Shown: piece by piece, positions 52,503 to 61,552 of the stretch
How the letters are laid out: every line of letters begins with the position of its first letter
Position numbering within the stretch: position 1 is the first letter of the stretch
Assembly (NCBI GenBank): GCA_019459455.1
Contig: JAIBEX010000020.1
Location: 62,001-126,000, forward strand
Direction: 5' to 3'
Source of the DNA: Weeksellaceae bacterium
GTDB taxonomy: Bacteria > Bacteroidota > Bacteroidia > Flavobacteriales > Weeksellaceae
Length of the DNA stretch: 64,000 bases
Program-made: the position numbers and the translations under genes
Notes under the pieces: generated by a model
Told to the model about the DNA's origin: nothing
Seen by the model: the letters and a program-made list of their open reading frames with translations, nothing else
Database searches by the model: none

Positions 52503-53627
52503 CTATATTTCTCTGGAGTAGGTCCTTCTTCTTTTATGGTTAACCGGGTTATAATCCTGCCACAACAGTTGTATCGCTTTATTATCCTCGAGTTCCGGAT
52601 TGGTTTCCAGATATTTTACGCCCTTTTTCTTAAAGATGTCATAGATTTCTTTGAAAATAATGGAAGTGACGCCACGCTTCTGGTAGTCAGGATGGATGCC
52701 GATGAGATAGAAATTTGCTCGGTCATTCTTTTTTCCTGCCTGCAGAAGATGCCACCAGCCTGTAGGCCAGAGTTTCCCGTTTGCCTTTTGCAGCGCGGTA
52801 GAGTACGAGGGCATGGTTACGGCAAAAGCCACCAGTTTATCATGTTCATCAGCCACGCATATGATGAAATCCTTATCGAGCAGTGAAAAATATTTGTCCT
52901 TATAGCTTTTTATCTGTTCGTCCGTAATCGGGGTATATGTGGACAGCGTTCTGTAGGTCTGGTCCAGAAGTTCGAACATCGGTTCGATTAACGGGAGAAA
53001 CTCCTTTTTCGAGGTGAACTTCATCACCTTCAGCCTGTATTTTTCCTTTATCAGTTCATTAAATTTCAGGACTTTGTCCGGGAGGATCTCGGGAAAAACG
53101 ATTTCGTATTCCACCCATTCCTTTTCCTTTCTGAGTCCTAAACGCTCGAAATGACTTGCATAATACGCGTGGTTGTACATGCCGATCATGGTTGCCAGTT
53201 TGTCAAAGCCCATGGTCAGGGTACCGGCCTTGTCCAGATTCGTAAAGCCCATCGGTCCTTCAATTTTTTCAAGCTGATGTTCCTTTGCAAAATCTACCGC
53301 CTTCTGTATCAATGCTTCCGAAACCTTCACGTCATCTATGAAATCAATCCATCCAAAACGCACCTTCCTTATACCAAGTTCCTTGACTTCCTTATTGTTA
53401 ATCATCACCGCAATCCGGCCTACGATTTTACCCGCTCTATATGCGAGGTACTGTTTGGCTAGTGAATAGTGAAGTGCCGGGTTTTCCTTCAGATTCCAGA
53501 CTTCTTTCTCGCCTTTTATTAAGGGAGGTACAAAATTTTTATTATTTTTGTAAAGTACCATTGGAAACCTGATGAAATCCATCATTTCCCTTTCAGTTTT
53601 TACCTGAACAACAGTTATTTCTGACAT
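52503..53627 (-). CDS. GNAT-like N-acetyltransferase family protein
   Basis: A 374-residue protein with two GNAT-like regions: the N-terminal one (RIAVMINNKEV...RFGWIDFIDD) and a C-terminal one with YLIGIHPDYQKRGVTSIIFKEI, an acetyl-CoA-binding-type Q/R-x-x-G pattern. Relatives in Bacteroidota are sometimes mislabelled as GTP cyclohydrolases; nothing here supports that. Substrate unknown. Followed closely by the small membrane protein gene. Confidence 0.75.
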   Translation of the reverse strand: MSEITVVQVKTEREMMDFIRFPMVLYKNNKNFVPPLIKGEKEVWNLKENPALHYSLAKQYLAYRAGKIVGRIAVMINNKEVKELGIRKVRFGWIDFIDDVKVSEALIQKAVDFAKEHQLEKIEGPMGFTNLDKAGTLTMGFDKLATMIGMYNHAYYASHFERLGLRKEKEWVEYEIVFPEILPDKVLKFNELIKEKYRLKVMKFTSKKEFLPLIEPMFELLDQTYRTLSTYTPITDEQIKSYKDKYFSLLDKDFIICVADEHDKLVAFAVTMPSYSTALQKANGKLWPTGWWHLLQAGKKNDRANFYLIGIHPDYQKRGVTSIIFKEIYDIFKKKGVKYLETNPELEDNKAIQLLWQDYNPVNHKRRRTYSREI

Positions 53628-53745
53628 TTAATTGTGGCTTGATTTCTGAGAAACAAATATAACGGAAACGAATAAGATTTTGGGCATTTGGCATAGTTTT
53701 TACATCCAAGAAGGTAATTAAATTCAAAATAAAATCAACTATAAA

Positions 53746-54438
53746 ATGAGTTATTATATTATAATCGGTGCAATTTTTATTATAAGCATGATTGTGCAGA
53801 ACAGGCTTCGGTCCAAGTTTGCACACTATTCTAAGGTTCAACTTCAAAATGGGATGTCAGGAAAGGAAATCGCTGAGAAAATGCTTAGAGACAGCAATAT
53901 CAATGATGTACAGGTTATTTCCGTATCAGGACAACTTACAGATCATTATAATCCTGTGAATAAAACGATAAATTTGTCAGAAGGGGTTTATATGCAGAGA
54001 AATGCAGCAGCAGCAGCCGTTGCTGCGCACGAAACAGGTCATGCAGTTCAACATGCGGTAGGATATTCCATGTTACAGCTGAGATCTAAGATGGTACCTA
54101 TGGTGAATGTTTCATCGAGACTTCTTCAGTTTGTTCTGATGGCAGGCGTTGTTCTGATGGCAATGAGCGGGAGCAAAACCGTCCTTTTAATTGGGGTTAT
54201 ACTTTTCGCGGTAACTACGGCGTTTGCTTTCATTACGCTGCCTGTGGAATATGATGCCAGTAAAAGAGCTTTGGTATGGCTGAAAAGTTCCGGCACGTTG
54301 GCAAACAATGGCGAATACGAGGGGGCAGCGGACAGTCTTAAATGGGCAGCACGTACCTATGTGGTCGCTGCTTTAGGATCCCTTGCACAACTGATTTATT
54401 TTGCGTCCATGCTGACAGGAGGACGTAATAACAGTTAA
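53746..54438 (+). CDS. Membrane zinc metallopeptidase, YugP-like
   Basis: A 230-residue inner-membrane peptidase of the Zn_peptidase_2 family: N-terminal membrane segment (YYIIIGAIFIISMIV), zinc motif AAHETGHAVQH (HExxH at 95-99), two further membrane segments (LLQFVLMAGVVLMAM and VLLIGVILFAVTTAFAFITL), then PVEYDASKRA supplying the third ligand region. Physiological target unknown. Converges on the IMPACT gene with a 4-bp overlap of stops. Confidence 0.9.
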   Translation: MSYYIIIGAIFIISMIVQNRLRSKFAHYSKVQLQNGMSGKEIAEKMLRDSNINDVQVISVSGQLTDHYNPVNKTINLSEGVYMQRNAAAAAVAAHETGHAVQHAVGYSMLQLRSKMVPMVNVSSRLLQFVLMAGVVLMAMSGSKTVLLIGVILFAVTTAFAFITLPVEYDASKRALVWLKSSGTLANNGEYEGAADSLKWAARTYVVAALGSLAQLIYFASMLTGGRNNS

Positions 54439-55040
54439 TCTGAAAAATTAAAAGATATATGATTCATCTCGGACAATTGTTCCGAGATGCTTTCTTTTTG
54501 TGACAGTTTTACCGAGGCTTGAATTCTGCAGTTTTCGTCCGTTACAAATTCAAATATCTTTGCACCGATCCTGTTCAGTAAGGTGAAGACTGAATTTTGC
54601 TGGTTGAAACCGAATTCAAGTTCAACCATTGTCTCAAGTTCGCTGGTGATGATTTTTCCCTGAGTCAAAGTTTCCTTTGCCGAATCCTTATATGCTTTTA
54701 CAAGGCCTGAAACTCCCAATTTGGTTCCCCCGTAATAACGAACGACGACCACCAGGATATTCGTCAGTCCATGTGCGAGAAGTTGGTTGTAGATAGGCAA
54801 CCCCGCGCTTCCGGAGGGCTCACCATCATCATTGGCGCGGTAATGTTCTCCGTTGAGTCCAATCCGGAAAGCGTAGCAGTGGTGGGTCGCCTTCGGATGT
54901 TCCGACCGCAGGTGCGCCAGGTTTTTTTTCAGTTCCTCTTCGCTCTGCACAGGATATGCGTAGCCGATGAAGCGGCTGCCTTTTTCCTTCAGAAGGACAT
55001 TTTCTATCGGCTGGTCAATGGTTTGGAAATCGTATTGCAT
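54435..55040 (-). CDS. IMPACT/YigZ family protein
   Basis: A 201-residue protein of the UPF0029 (YigZ/IMPACT) family: DDGEPSGSAGLPIYNQL and VVVVRYYGGTKLGVSGLVKAY are the family hallmark, followed by a smaller ferredoxin-like domain. Possibly linked to translation control or nucleic-acid binding; unproven. It starts directly at the base after the ribD stop codon, so it is co-transcribed with ribD. Confidence 0.9.
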   Translation of the reverse strand: MQYDFQTIDQPIENVLLKEKGSRFIGYAYPVQSEEELKKNLAHLRSEHPKATHHCYAFRIGLNGEHYRANDDGEPSGSAGLPIYNQLLAHGLTNILVVVVRYYGGTKLGVSGLVKAYKDSAKETLTQGKIITSELETMVELEFGFNQQNSVFTLLNRIGAKIFEFVTDENCRIQASVKLSQKESISEQLSEMNHISFNFSD

Positions 55041-56060
55041 CTATTTCCGGAAAAATTCAATGGTGTTATCCCGGTACTGTTTTTTTTCAAGCGGTCGCTG
55101 ACTGAACTGCGGCACTTTTGTACCATTACGTAACTGCAGCTGTTCATTTTTTATGATCACCATCTCGTCCCAAAGTCCCAGATTAATGAACTGCTGCAGG
55201 GTAAAGCTTCCGCCTTCAACAATCACAGACTGGATTTGTTCCTCATACAGTTTCAGCATCAGGTTTTCAACCAGACGCATCCTGTCCACTTTAATCAGCT
55301 TTGTTTTGCCGTGATCACTTTCCCGTTGTGAGTTGAAAATCAGCGTGCGGACTTCATCATCATAAAGGCTGTAATTCAAAGGAACTTTCAAATCAAGGTC
55401 TATAAGGATCCGGATGGGGTTCTGTCCTTCAACATGCCGTACGGTTAATGACGGATTATCGTTGATTGCGGTATTGGTTCCGACCAGGATTGCATGTTCG
55501 TCAGCCCTCATCTGATGGACGAACTGGTCTGTAATGCTGTTGGAGATCCGGATGGGTTTAAAATCCTGATCAAGAAATCCATCTCCCGACTGTGCCCATT
55601 TCAGGATGATGTAGGGTCGCTTTTTTTGATGAAAGGTGAAAAACCTTTTGTTGAGTTCCCGGCATTCTTCCTCCAACGTTCCGGAAATAACTTCAATTCC
55701 CACATTTTCAATGATTTGTTTACCCTTGCCATTCACTTTATCATGACTGTCCAGAGTTCCTATGACCACTTTTTTGAAGCCGGTTTCAACAATCCTGTCT
55801 GCGCAGGGTGGCGTTCTGCCGTGGTGCGCACAGGGCTCCAGGGAAACATAAATGGTGGAATCTTTTAGCAGCTCTTTATTGTGTACAGAGCTGATTGCGT
55901 TGATTTCAGCGTGGGGAGTACCGGCTCTCTTATGATATCCCTCGCCAATAATACGGTTATTATATACAATGACGCTACCAACCATCGGATTTGGATAGGT
56001 CTTTCCCTCAGCCTTACGGGCCAGTTCGATACAGCGTTTGATGTAAGATTCGTGATTCAT
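55041..56060 (-). CDS. ribD: Bifunctional riboflavin biosynthesis deaminase/reductase
   Basis: A 339-residue RibD. The deaminase half has the zinc motifs GTPHAEINAI and SLEPCAHHGRTPPCADRI; the reductase half has RPYIILKWAQSGDGF, HAILVGTNTAINDNPSLTVR and IVEGGSFTLQQFI. It carries out the second and third steps of riboflavin synthesis, complementing ribB elsewhere in the window. Start taken at MNHESYIKRC (56060); the longer frame runs into the preceding terminator. Confidence 0.93.
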   Translation of the reverse strand: MNHESYIKRCIELARKAEGKTYPNPMVGSVIVYNNRIIGEGYHKRAGTPHAEINAISSVHNKELLKDSTIYVSLEPCAHHGRTPPCADRIVETGFKKVVIGTLDSHDKVNGKGKQIIENVGIEVISGTLEEECRELNKRFFTFHQKKRPYIILKWAQSGDGFLDQDFKPIRISNSITDQFVHQMRADEHAILVGTNTAINDNPSLTVRHVEGQNPIRILIDLDLKVPLNYSLYDDEVRTLIFNSQRESDHGKTKLIKVDRMRLVENLMLKLYEEQIQSVIVEGGSFTLQQFINLGLWDEMVIIKNEQLQLRNGTKVPQFSQRPLEKKQYRDNTIEFFRK

Positions 56061-56063
56061 GCG

Positions 56064-56092
56064 AATAAAAAACACCCAACTTGCGTTGAGCG
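56064..56092 (-). terminator. Terminator between secreted-protein gene and ribD
   Basis: On the minus strand CGCTCAAC, loop GCAA, GTTGGGTG (two G-U pairs), then TTTTTTATT. It ends the transcript of the gene at 56117-56629. Confidence 0.7.
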
Positions 56093-56116
56093 TTTTTGTT
56101 TCAGTAAAAGATGGTA

Positions 56117-56629
56117 TTAATACACTGCAGTGATATTCATTTCCGGCAGCTTTTCAAGATTCAGCATCTGGGTGAAATTCCCTCCGGAATATTCAATAAT
56201 ATAGGTTCCGGTTCCGGTTTCTGTCTTACCCATGCCAACGAAAACCTCTCTTCTTTCAGCGGCGTTCTTGTCGTTAATTAGGCGGTATTTAATAAGAAAC
56301 TTATGTTCACCGATTTCCGTTGCTTCAACTTCCTTTGCACGTTTGTTCTCCATTATTTCCTCATGCTTTTTTTTCAGGGTTTCCCGAGGGTCGCTCTCGG
56401 GCTGAAAAGTAATGGTAATGCGTTCAGTAGATTTGGATTTAGGAGCATATTCCTGGACAATTACCCGGGTTTTCGGCTCAAGTATTGATTTTGTCATTTC
56501 AAAATTCACCACTTCCTTCTGCGCATTTTCAAAGGCCATAGGGCTTGGAACTCCCAAAAGGTCTTTTTCCTGAGCAAAAACCCCTATTGTAAGGCAGATA
56601 AACGAAGTTTGTATAAGTTTCTTAAACAT
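56117..56629 (-). CDS. Secreted hypothetical protein
   Basis: A 170-residue protein with signal peptide MFKKLIQTSFICLTIGVFAQ and a beta-rich mature domain (VIVQEYAPKSKSTERITITF, HKFLIKYRLINDK, GTYIIEYSGGNF). Length and pattern resemble small periplasmic proteins of unknown function in Flavobacteriia. It lies between a DUF349 gene and ribD and is followed by a terminator. Confidence 0.75.
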   Translation of the reverse strand: MFKKLIQTSFICLTIGVFAQEKDLLGVPSPMAFENAQKEVVNFEMTKSILEPKTRVIVQEYAPKSKSTERITITFQPESDPRETLKKKHEEIMENKRAKEVEATEIGEHKFLIKYRLINDKNAAERREVFVGMGKTETGTGTYIIEYSGGNFTQMLNLEKLPEMNITAVY

Positions 56630-56651
56630 GTATTATAAAATTATTTGTTAA

Positions 56652-58775
56652 TTATTCGCCGGAAATGATATTGTGCAGACTCTGCTTCATGGTTTCCAGT
56701 TGTGTCTTTTTGTCTTCAATCATGTTGAATGTATCTTTCAATAACGGATTATCACGCGATGGATTGTGGAAGAAGCCTAAATTATTTTCAAGTTTTACAA
56801 TTTCAGCCTCCAGGTCCGCGATCTGATTCTTTATTTTCCGGGCTTTATCGGTGATTTGGTTCTCCGACAGGCCTTCTTCTTTAAGTTCGTAATCATGGAT
56901 CTTGTTGAGTTTCATTTTTTCCCTCAAGGCCTTGTTAAATTCGGTATTGATGGAAATCTTATCCCTAGGCACCTTCCCGATATTGTTCCAGGAGGTTTTG
57001 ATCTGCTCAATTTTTTCGACGCTGCCTTCTTCATCGCCTACAGAGTTCAACTCTTCCAGCAGGGCTTTTTTCTGTTTGTAGTTTTCCTTCCAGTTATCGC
57101 CTGTCACCTCATTTTTGACGCGGTAATTGTTAAAGAATACGTTACAGGCCTCCCGAAATTCATCCCACACTTTATTGGTCATACTTCTTGGTACATGGCC
57201 AATCTTTTTCCAGTCTTCCTGTAGTTTTTTGAACAGCGGAACACCGGTCTCCCAGTTTTCAGTCTCCATAAATTCCCGCGCGGTCTTTATCAGCTTCAGC
57301 TTCTCATCAAGATTTTGCTGCTGACTGTTCTTTAAACCTTTATAAAACTCATTCTTGGTATTGTTGAATGTTCTCAGGATCTGCTTAAAATCATTCCAGT
57401 TCTGGTTCGATATTTTTCTGGGTACGCTTCCAGTTTTCAAAAATTCCATCCGCAAATCTTCCACAGTTTTAATGGCATTTTGCCAATAGCTGTGATTAGG
57501 CTCCTTTTCAGGACTTATGAGTTTTTTGATCTCTCCGATGATGGAGTTCTTTTTCTCCAGGTTTGCATTCTGCTCCCCTTCAATCTGTGCAGTGAGTTCT
57601 GATCTTCTTTCGTGAATCCTGTTTGATATCTCCCTGAATTCCTGCCAGGTTTTTTCCCTGAATTCTTCCGAAACCGGCTCTGCTTCTTCCTTCCAGAGTT
57701 TGTGCAGATACTGCAGTTCATTTAGTGCTTTTTGGACCGAAGGTTCATTTTCCAACTCCTTTGCCCTTGCAATGATATGCTCTCTTTTTTCGAGATTATG
57801 GGAGTATTCCTGTTCCAGATATTCCTTGTTCATGTCCAGCATCTGATAAAACTGGTTCAGATGATGAAAGTAATTATTGTTCAGCAGTTTGAATTCGGAT
57901 TTTGCCACCTGACCTGCATTGCTCCAGGCCTCCTTAATTTCACGGATTTCCCTGAAAAAATTGGTCCCCGCTTCGGAGTGGGTGTAGAGGTTTTTAAGGC
58001 GCTCAATGATGGTCTGACGTATCGTCAGATTCTGGAAATGCTCTTCCTCCTGATGTTTGTGGAAATCCTCCTGTTTTTCGCGGTAAATATTTAGAAATCC
58101 TGATAGTTTAGTTTTGCCGGGATGTTCGTAAGTGGCATCTTCACTGCCTTCCGCATCGGCCATTTCGTGTTTTTTATCTTCAGTTTCATCATGGATGATC
58201 CTTGTAGCCTCATCACGAAGTCTGGCAAATTTTTTGAAATCGGCTCCGCCACTTTTGGAATTGATGATTTTTTCCATCTTTTCAAAGATCTGAACCAGGG
58301 TAAGGCCGGCCATATCATCTTCCAGGGCTTCATGTTCCTCATCACCCATATCAGCAGTTTCGCGGTCAATTTCAGACAGGACTTTCTCCTCCGGTATCTT
58401 TACTGATTTTTGCGTATCCAAGTCGGACTGATTTTCTAAAGGTTCATCCGGAGCACCGACAGAGGTGGGTTCTGTATCTTCGGCTTGCTCCACCAGTGGC
58501 TCTGGCTCCACCTTTGCTTCAACCACGGTCTCCTCCTCCGGAGTTACCTCTGCTGCGGCAACAGTTTCTTCCGTCATGTCAGCTTCCTGCGTTTCCTCCA
58601 CAGCCCTTTCCTTTTGGTCAGCGCTAACGTCAGTTATCTCCTCTTCCTCAGAAATTTTTTCTGATTCGGGATGGTTTTCGTTACGCAGCTCTTCGGCAGT
58701 ATCTTTAAGCTGAGCGCCCTCTGCAGGTTTCAGTTCTTCGTTTTCGGATTGTGGTTGTTCCGGTGTCATAGCCAA
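56652..58775 (-). CDS. DUF349-repeat protein
   Basis: A 707-residue cytoplasmic protein. The first 150 residues are a low-complexity Glu-, Pro- and Ala-rich acidic region; the rest is several DUF349 repeats of about 70 residues, recognisable by W-K-x-GxVPR units (DWKKIGHVPRSMTNKVWDEFR, SWNNIGKVPRDK, WQEFREISNRIHERR). Coiled-coil rich, conserved in Bacteroidota, function unknown; RNA or ribosome binding has been proposed for distant relatives. Confidence 0.85.
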   Translation of the reverse strand: MAMTPEQPQSENEELKPAEGAQLKDTAEELRNENHPESEKISEEEEITDVSADQKERAVEETQEADMTEETVAAAEVTPEEETVVEAKVEPEPLVEQAEDTEPTSVGAPDEPLENQSDLDTQKSVKIPEEKVLSEIDRETADMGDEEHEALEDDMAGLTLVQIFEKMEKIINSKSGGADFKKFARLRDEATRIIHDETEDKKHEMADAEGSEDATYEHPGKTKLSGFLNIYREKQEDFHKHQEEEHFQNLTIRQTIIERLKNLYTHSEAGTNFFREIREIKEAWSNAGQVAKSEFKLLNNNYFHHLNQFYQMLDMNKEYLEQEYSHNLEKREHIIARAKELENEPSVQKALNELQYLHKLWKEEAEPVSEEFREKTWQEFREISNRIHERRSELTAQIEGEQNANLEKKNSIIGEIKKLISPEKEPNHSYWQNAIKTVEDLRMEFLKTGSVPRKISNQNWNDFKQILRTFNNTKNEFYKGLKNSQQQNLDEKLKLIKTAREFMETENWETGVPLFKKLQEDWKKIGHVPRSMTNKVWDEFREACNVFFNNYRVKNEVTGDNWKENYKQKKALLEELNSVGDEEGSVEKIEQIKTSWNNIGKVPRDKISINTEFNKALREKMKLNKIHDYELKEEGLSENQITDKARKIKNQIADLEAEIVKLENNLGFFHNPSRDNPLLKDTFNMIEDKKTQLETMKQSLHNIISGE

Positions 58776-58922
58776 TCTTTTTAAGATTAAATTTCAGAGT
58801 AGGCTGGTAAATCAATACCGCCCGTTATTACGCAATAAATATAAACAAAATTTCCTTCAAACCTAAGAATTAGGCTTAAAAAACTTAGGATACCACTCCA
58901 ATGACCGTAATTTTAAAAAAAA

Positions 58923-59651
58923 CTAAGTGTTCCAGATTTCCCAGGCCTTTTCTGCCTGCTGTTCCAGCATAAAAAGACCATTGGTTGTCCTTGCACCTTG
59001 CGCAGCAGCATTTTTAAGGAATTTCGTTTCGTTTGGATTGTAAATAAGGTCAATGACGAGGTGGATGGCGGTCAGTCCTTCAAACGGAAAAGGTACACAT
59101 TCATTCACATTCGGGAAGGTCCCCACCGGCGTACATTGCACAATGATGGTATTTCTCGAGACCGCATCGGGTGTTAAATTCTCAAACGTAAGATCACCGT
59201 TCCGGAAAACCGTTTCGTAGGGTATCTCCATTTTTTCAAAAACGTACTGTACCGCTTTGGAGGCGCCACCATTTCCAAGAATAAGTGCCGATTTGTGGTG
59301 GTTTTTTTTGAAGAGTTTAAAGCTTTTTTCAAAACCGGCCGCATCGGTATTGTACCCCGTTTTCCTCCCGTTCCGGATCAAAACAGTGTTCACGGCACCT
59401 ATTTTTGCAGCCTCTTCGCTTAACTCGTCAAGATAGGGGATTATTTTTTCTTTATAGGGAATGGTGACATTAAGCCCCTTCAGGTTTTGTTTTTTGAACA
59501 CTTCCAGCACTTTTTCGATTTCATCAAGCTCAAAAAGTTCATAGGAATGGTCTTTCAACATCAACCGGTGAAATTTGTCCCCAAAATATTTTTTTGAAAA
59601 CGAATAGGAGATATTTTTTCCAATCAGGCCGAATTTTTTTTCCTCGTTCAT
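58923..59651 (-). CDS. aroE: Shikimate dehydrogenase
   Basis: A 242-residue NADPH-dependent enzyme reducing 3-dehydroshikimate, fourth step of aromatic synthesis. Seen: FGLIGKNISYSFSKKYF (shikimate site Ser-x-Ser), LNVTIPYKEKI with catalytic Lys, GAVNTVLI, YNTDAAGF and the nucleotide-binding ILGNGGASKAVQYV. Somewhat short, as is usual for Bacteroidota AroE. A TATTTTTG element lies 4 nt before the ATG. Confidence 0.93.
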   Translation of the reverse strand: MNEEKKFGLIGKNISYSFSKKYFGDKFHRLMLKDHSYELFELDEIEKVLEVFKKQNLKGLNVTIPYKEKIIPYLDELSEEAAKIGAVNTVLIRNGRKTGYNTDAAGFEKSFKLFKKNHHKSALILGNGGASKAVQYVFEKMEIPYETVFRNGDLTFENLTPDAVSRNTIIVQCTPVGTFPNVNECVPFPFEGLTAIHLVIDLIYNPNETKFLKNAAAQGARTTNGLFMLEQQAEKAWEIWNT

Positions 59652-59655
59652 CCCT

Positions 59656-59663
59656 CAAAAATA
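59656..59663 (-). promoter_or_regulatory. -7-like element immediately before aroE
   Basis: TATTTTTG on the minus strand ends 4 nt before the ATG. If active, the transcript would be leaderless. No -33 box is evident. Confidence 0.35.
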
Positions 59664-59670
59664 CAAAAAA

Positions 59671-59690
59671 GGCCGAAGTGAATTACGGCC
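59671..59690 (-). terminator. Terminator after endonuclease I gene
   Basis: GGCCG (59671-59675) and CGGCC (59686-59690) with A- and T-runs outside: AAAAAGGCCG...CGGCCTTTT. It can act in both directions but faces the minus-strand endonuclease gene. Confidence 0.7.
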
Positions 59691-59718
59691 TTTTCAATGA
59701 TATTTGTTATGCGTTTTC

Positions 59719-61494
59719 CTATTTTACAAGGAATTTCGTGGTCTTATGATCAAGCTTTAAAATGTACATTCCTTTAGAGATGTTTTGCAGCTGAATTTTA
59801 TCTGATGCTTTGAAAGGGTGTTCCACCGTTTGGATCAATCTGCCTTCCATCGTGTAAATTTCGGCTTTCGCGATTGTTTTCAAATCATTTCCACTTACAT
59901 AAAGTGCACCGTTAATCACCGGATTTGGATAAACTGTGAATGGTCTGTTTGCAGAGACATCCTGTGTTCCAAGGGTATAACACGTCCAGGTCAAATCATC
60001 AAAAGCAACCCGGTTCGTAGTTAGGCTGTTGTCTGTAAGACTGATTACAGCAGGTCCTGTGATGTTTAGATTATCCACCGTCGTGGTTATAGAAGTGTCG
60101 GGTATACCGCTGTAAGGAATGGTACCCACAACAGTTCCGTTTACCCTTAGGTTAAAGCTGCCTGCGGTACCTCCAAATTTAAGTTGGGTGGTCACCGTAA
60201 TGCTTTTTACACCTCCCGACACGGCAGAAGATGTCAACGAACCGTTCCTGATGGTGATGGCCCGGCCGTTTACGCCTTGGTCTGTTCTTGCATCGGTGGC
60301 CGTCCATGTAATGCTGTTGGTAGTCCAGGTTCTTGTCGCGTATGTATTGGAGTTGGCCGGGATATTTTCAAAATTCTCTGTTCCGCAACTTCCTCCGGGC
60401 GTCCCTGCAAGTGTGGTCGCAGTAATGGTATTACTTGCAGGAGAACTGTTTCCAGCCAGGTCTTTAGCGACCACGTAAAAACTGTAGGTTGTAGCCGGCG
60501 CCAGTCCCGTTATGGTTGCGGATGTGCCTGTAACGGTGCTGTGATATACAGCGTTTACATAAATGTCGTACGCAACAACAGCGATATTGTCAGTCGCAGC
60601 GGTCCATGTTAACGGAACAGAACTGGTGGTAGCGGTCCCTGTGCTTAAATTGGTTGCTGCAGTAGGTGGCGTGGAATCGGCTGTTCCCCAAATCTCATTG
60701 GCCCATTGTGGATTGTCGATAAATGGGTTTCTGTTGCCCTGGAAGGTATATGATGCATTGTTTCTTGTAATTTCAGCGGCAGAAACCGGATCCTGCGCAT
60801 TCCACAAAAGAAGTTGCTGCTGTTGCCAACTCTGCAATCCGGGATATGGTGAGCTCCCTAACATGTCGCCGGAACTGAAAGTGCTGAGCTGACCCTCATA
60901 TCTGGTGACAAAATAAAAAATCATGCGCGCAACATCTCCCTTAAACTCATTGATTGGTTCAAACACGGTTCCAAAGTATCCCGGAGATATGGAGGTGCCC
61001 AGTTTGGAGCCATTCAGGGAGGTAAAAGTGGATGTACCCACCATTCCGAACGGATAATTACTTCTCATCCCGTTTACTTTTCCATCGGTGGCCCGCACCG
61101 TATGAATGTCATTTTTCATCGGGCTTGCTTCGCTAAAAAGGCTTTGCGGGACAATATGTTCGCGGTTGTAGCAGTCTCCTTCATTGCTGTAATTACCGCA
61201 TTGGTCCGTAATCGGAGTGAAGGTGTAAGGATCAGGTCCCAAAGGGTTTTCTGAGTAGATATCCAGTATCGTTGCGTCATTCTCATAGTGGTAGTCGCGG
61301 TCGGTGGTCAGATAACCCGTCCACAGTCCAGTATAGCCCTGGTCAGAATGGCCCGCGGTGATGATCTGGCTGAGCTGGGTCTTAAGCGCCTGCCCGGTGA
61401 GTCCGGTGGCAGAAGTGTAGTATCCCGCAGGCGGCTGGGCGGAAATCATACCGAAGAAAAGACTCAGTATGAATATGATAGATGTTTTTTTCAT
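59719..61494 (-). CDS. Secreted endonuclease I with FN3 and type IX secretion tail
   Basis: A 591-residue extracellular nuclease. Signal peptide (MKKTSIIFILSLFFGMISAQ), endonuclease I domain of the His-Me finger type (about 20-270) with CYNREHIVPQSLFSE holding the catalytic His, a fibronectin type III domain (about 275-360, TPPTAATNLSTGTATT), a beta-sandwich with GTENFENIPANS, and a C-terminal sorting domain (PFTVYPNPVINGALYVSG ... LKLDHKTTKFLVK) for type IX secretion. The start 61494 gives the signal peptide; the frame extends 13 codons upstream. Probably digests external DNA for nutrients or defence. Confidence 0.93.
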   Translation of the reverse strand: MKKTSIIFILSLFFGMISAQPPAGYYTSATGLTGQALKTQLSQIITAGHSDQGYTGLWTGYLTTDRDYHYENDATILDIYSENPLGPDPYTFTPITDQCGNYSNEGDCYNREHIVPQSLFSEASPMKNDIHTVRATDGKVNGMRSNYPFGMVGTSTFTSLNGSKLGTSISPGYFGTVFEPINEFKGDVARMIFYFVTRYEGQLSTFSSGDMLGSSPYPGLQSWQQQQLLLWNAQDPVSAAEITRNNASYTFQGNRNPFIDNPQWANEIWGTADSTPPTAATNLSTGTATTSSVPLTWTAATDNIAVVAYDIYVNAVYHSTVTGTSATITGLAPATTYSFYVVAKDLAGNSSPASNTITATTLAGTPGGSCGTENFENIPANSNTYATRTWTTNSITWTATDARTDQGVNGRAITIRNGSLTSSAVSGGVKSITVTTQLKFGGTAGSFNLRVNGTVVGTIPYSGIPDTSITTTVDNLNITGPAVISLTDNSLTTNRVAFDDLTWTCYTLGTQDVSANRPFTVYPNPVINGALYVSGNDLKTIAKAEIYTMEGRLIQTVEHPFKASDKIQLQNISKGMYILKLDHKTTKFLVK

Positions 61495-61552
61495 AATAAA
61501 ATTAACTGTTAAAATAAGGGTGTAAAAGTACAAAAAAAATAAGAATGCCGAC

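Noticed and set aside
52503-53627. GTP cyclohydrolase label for the 374-residue protein
   Set aside because: No GTP cyclohydrolase zinc or catalytic motifs are present; the C-terminal motif is GNAT-like.
57732-58713. Long plus-strand frames opposite the DUF349 gene
   Set aside because: They are complements of a repetitive, acidic coding sequence; products are Ser- or Phe-rich without recognisable domains.
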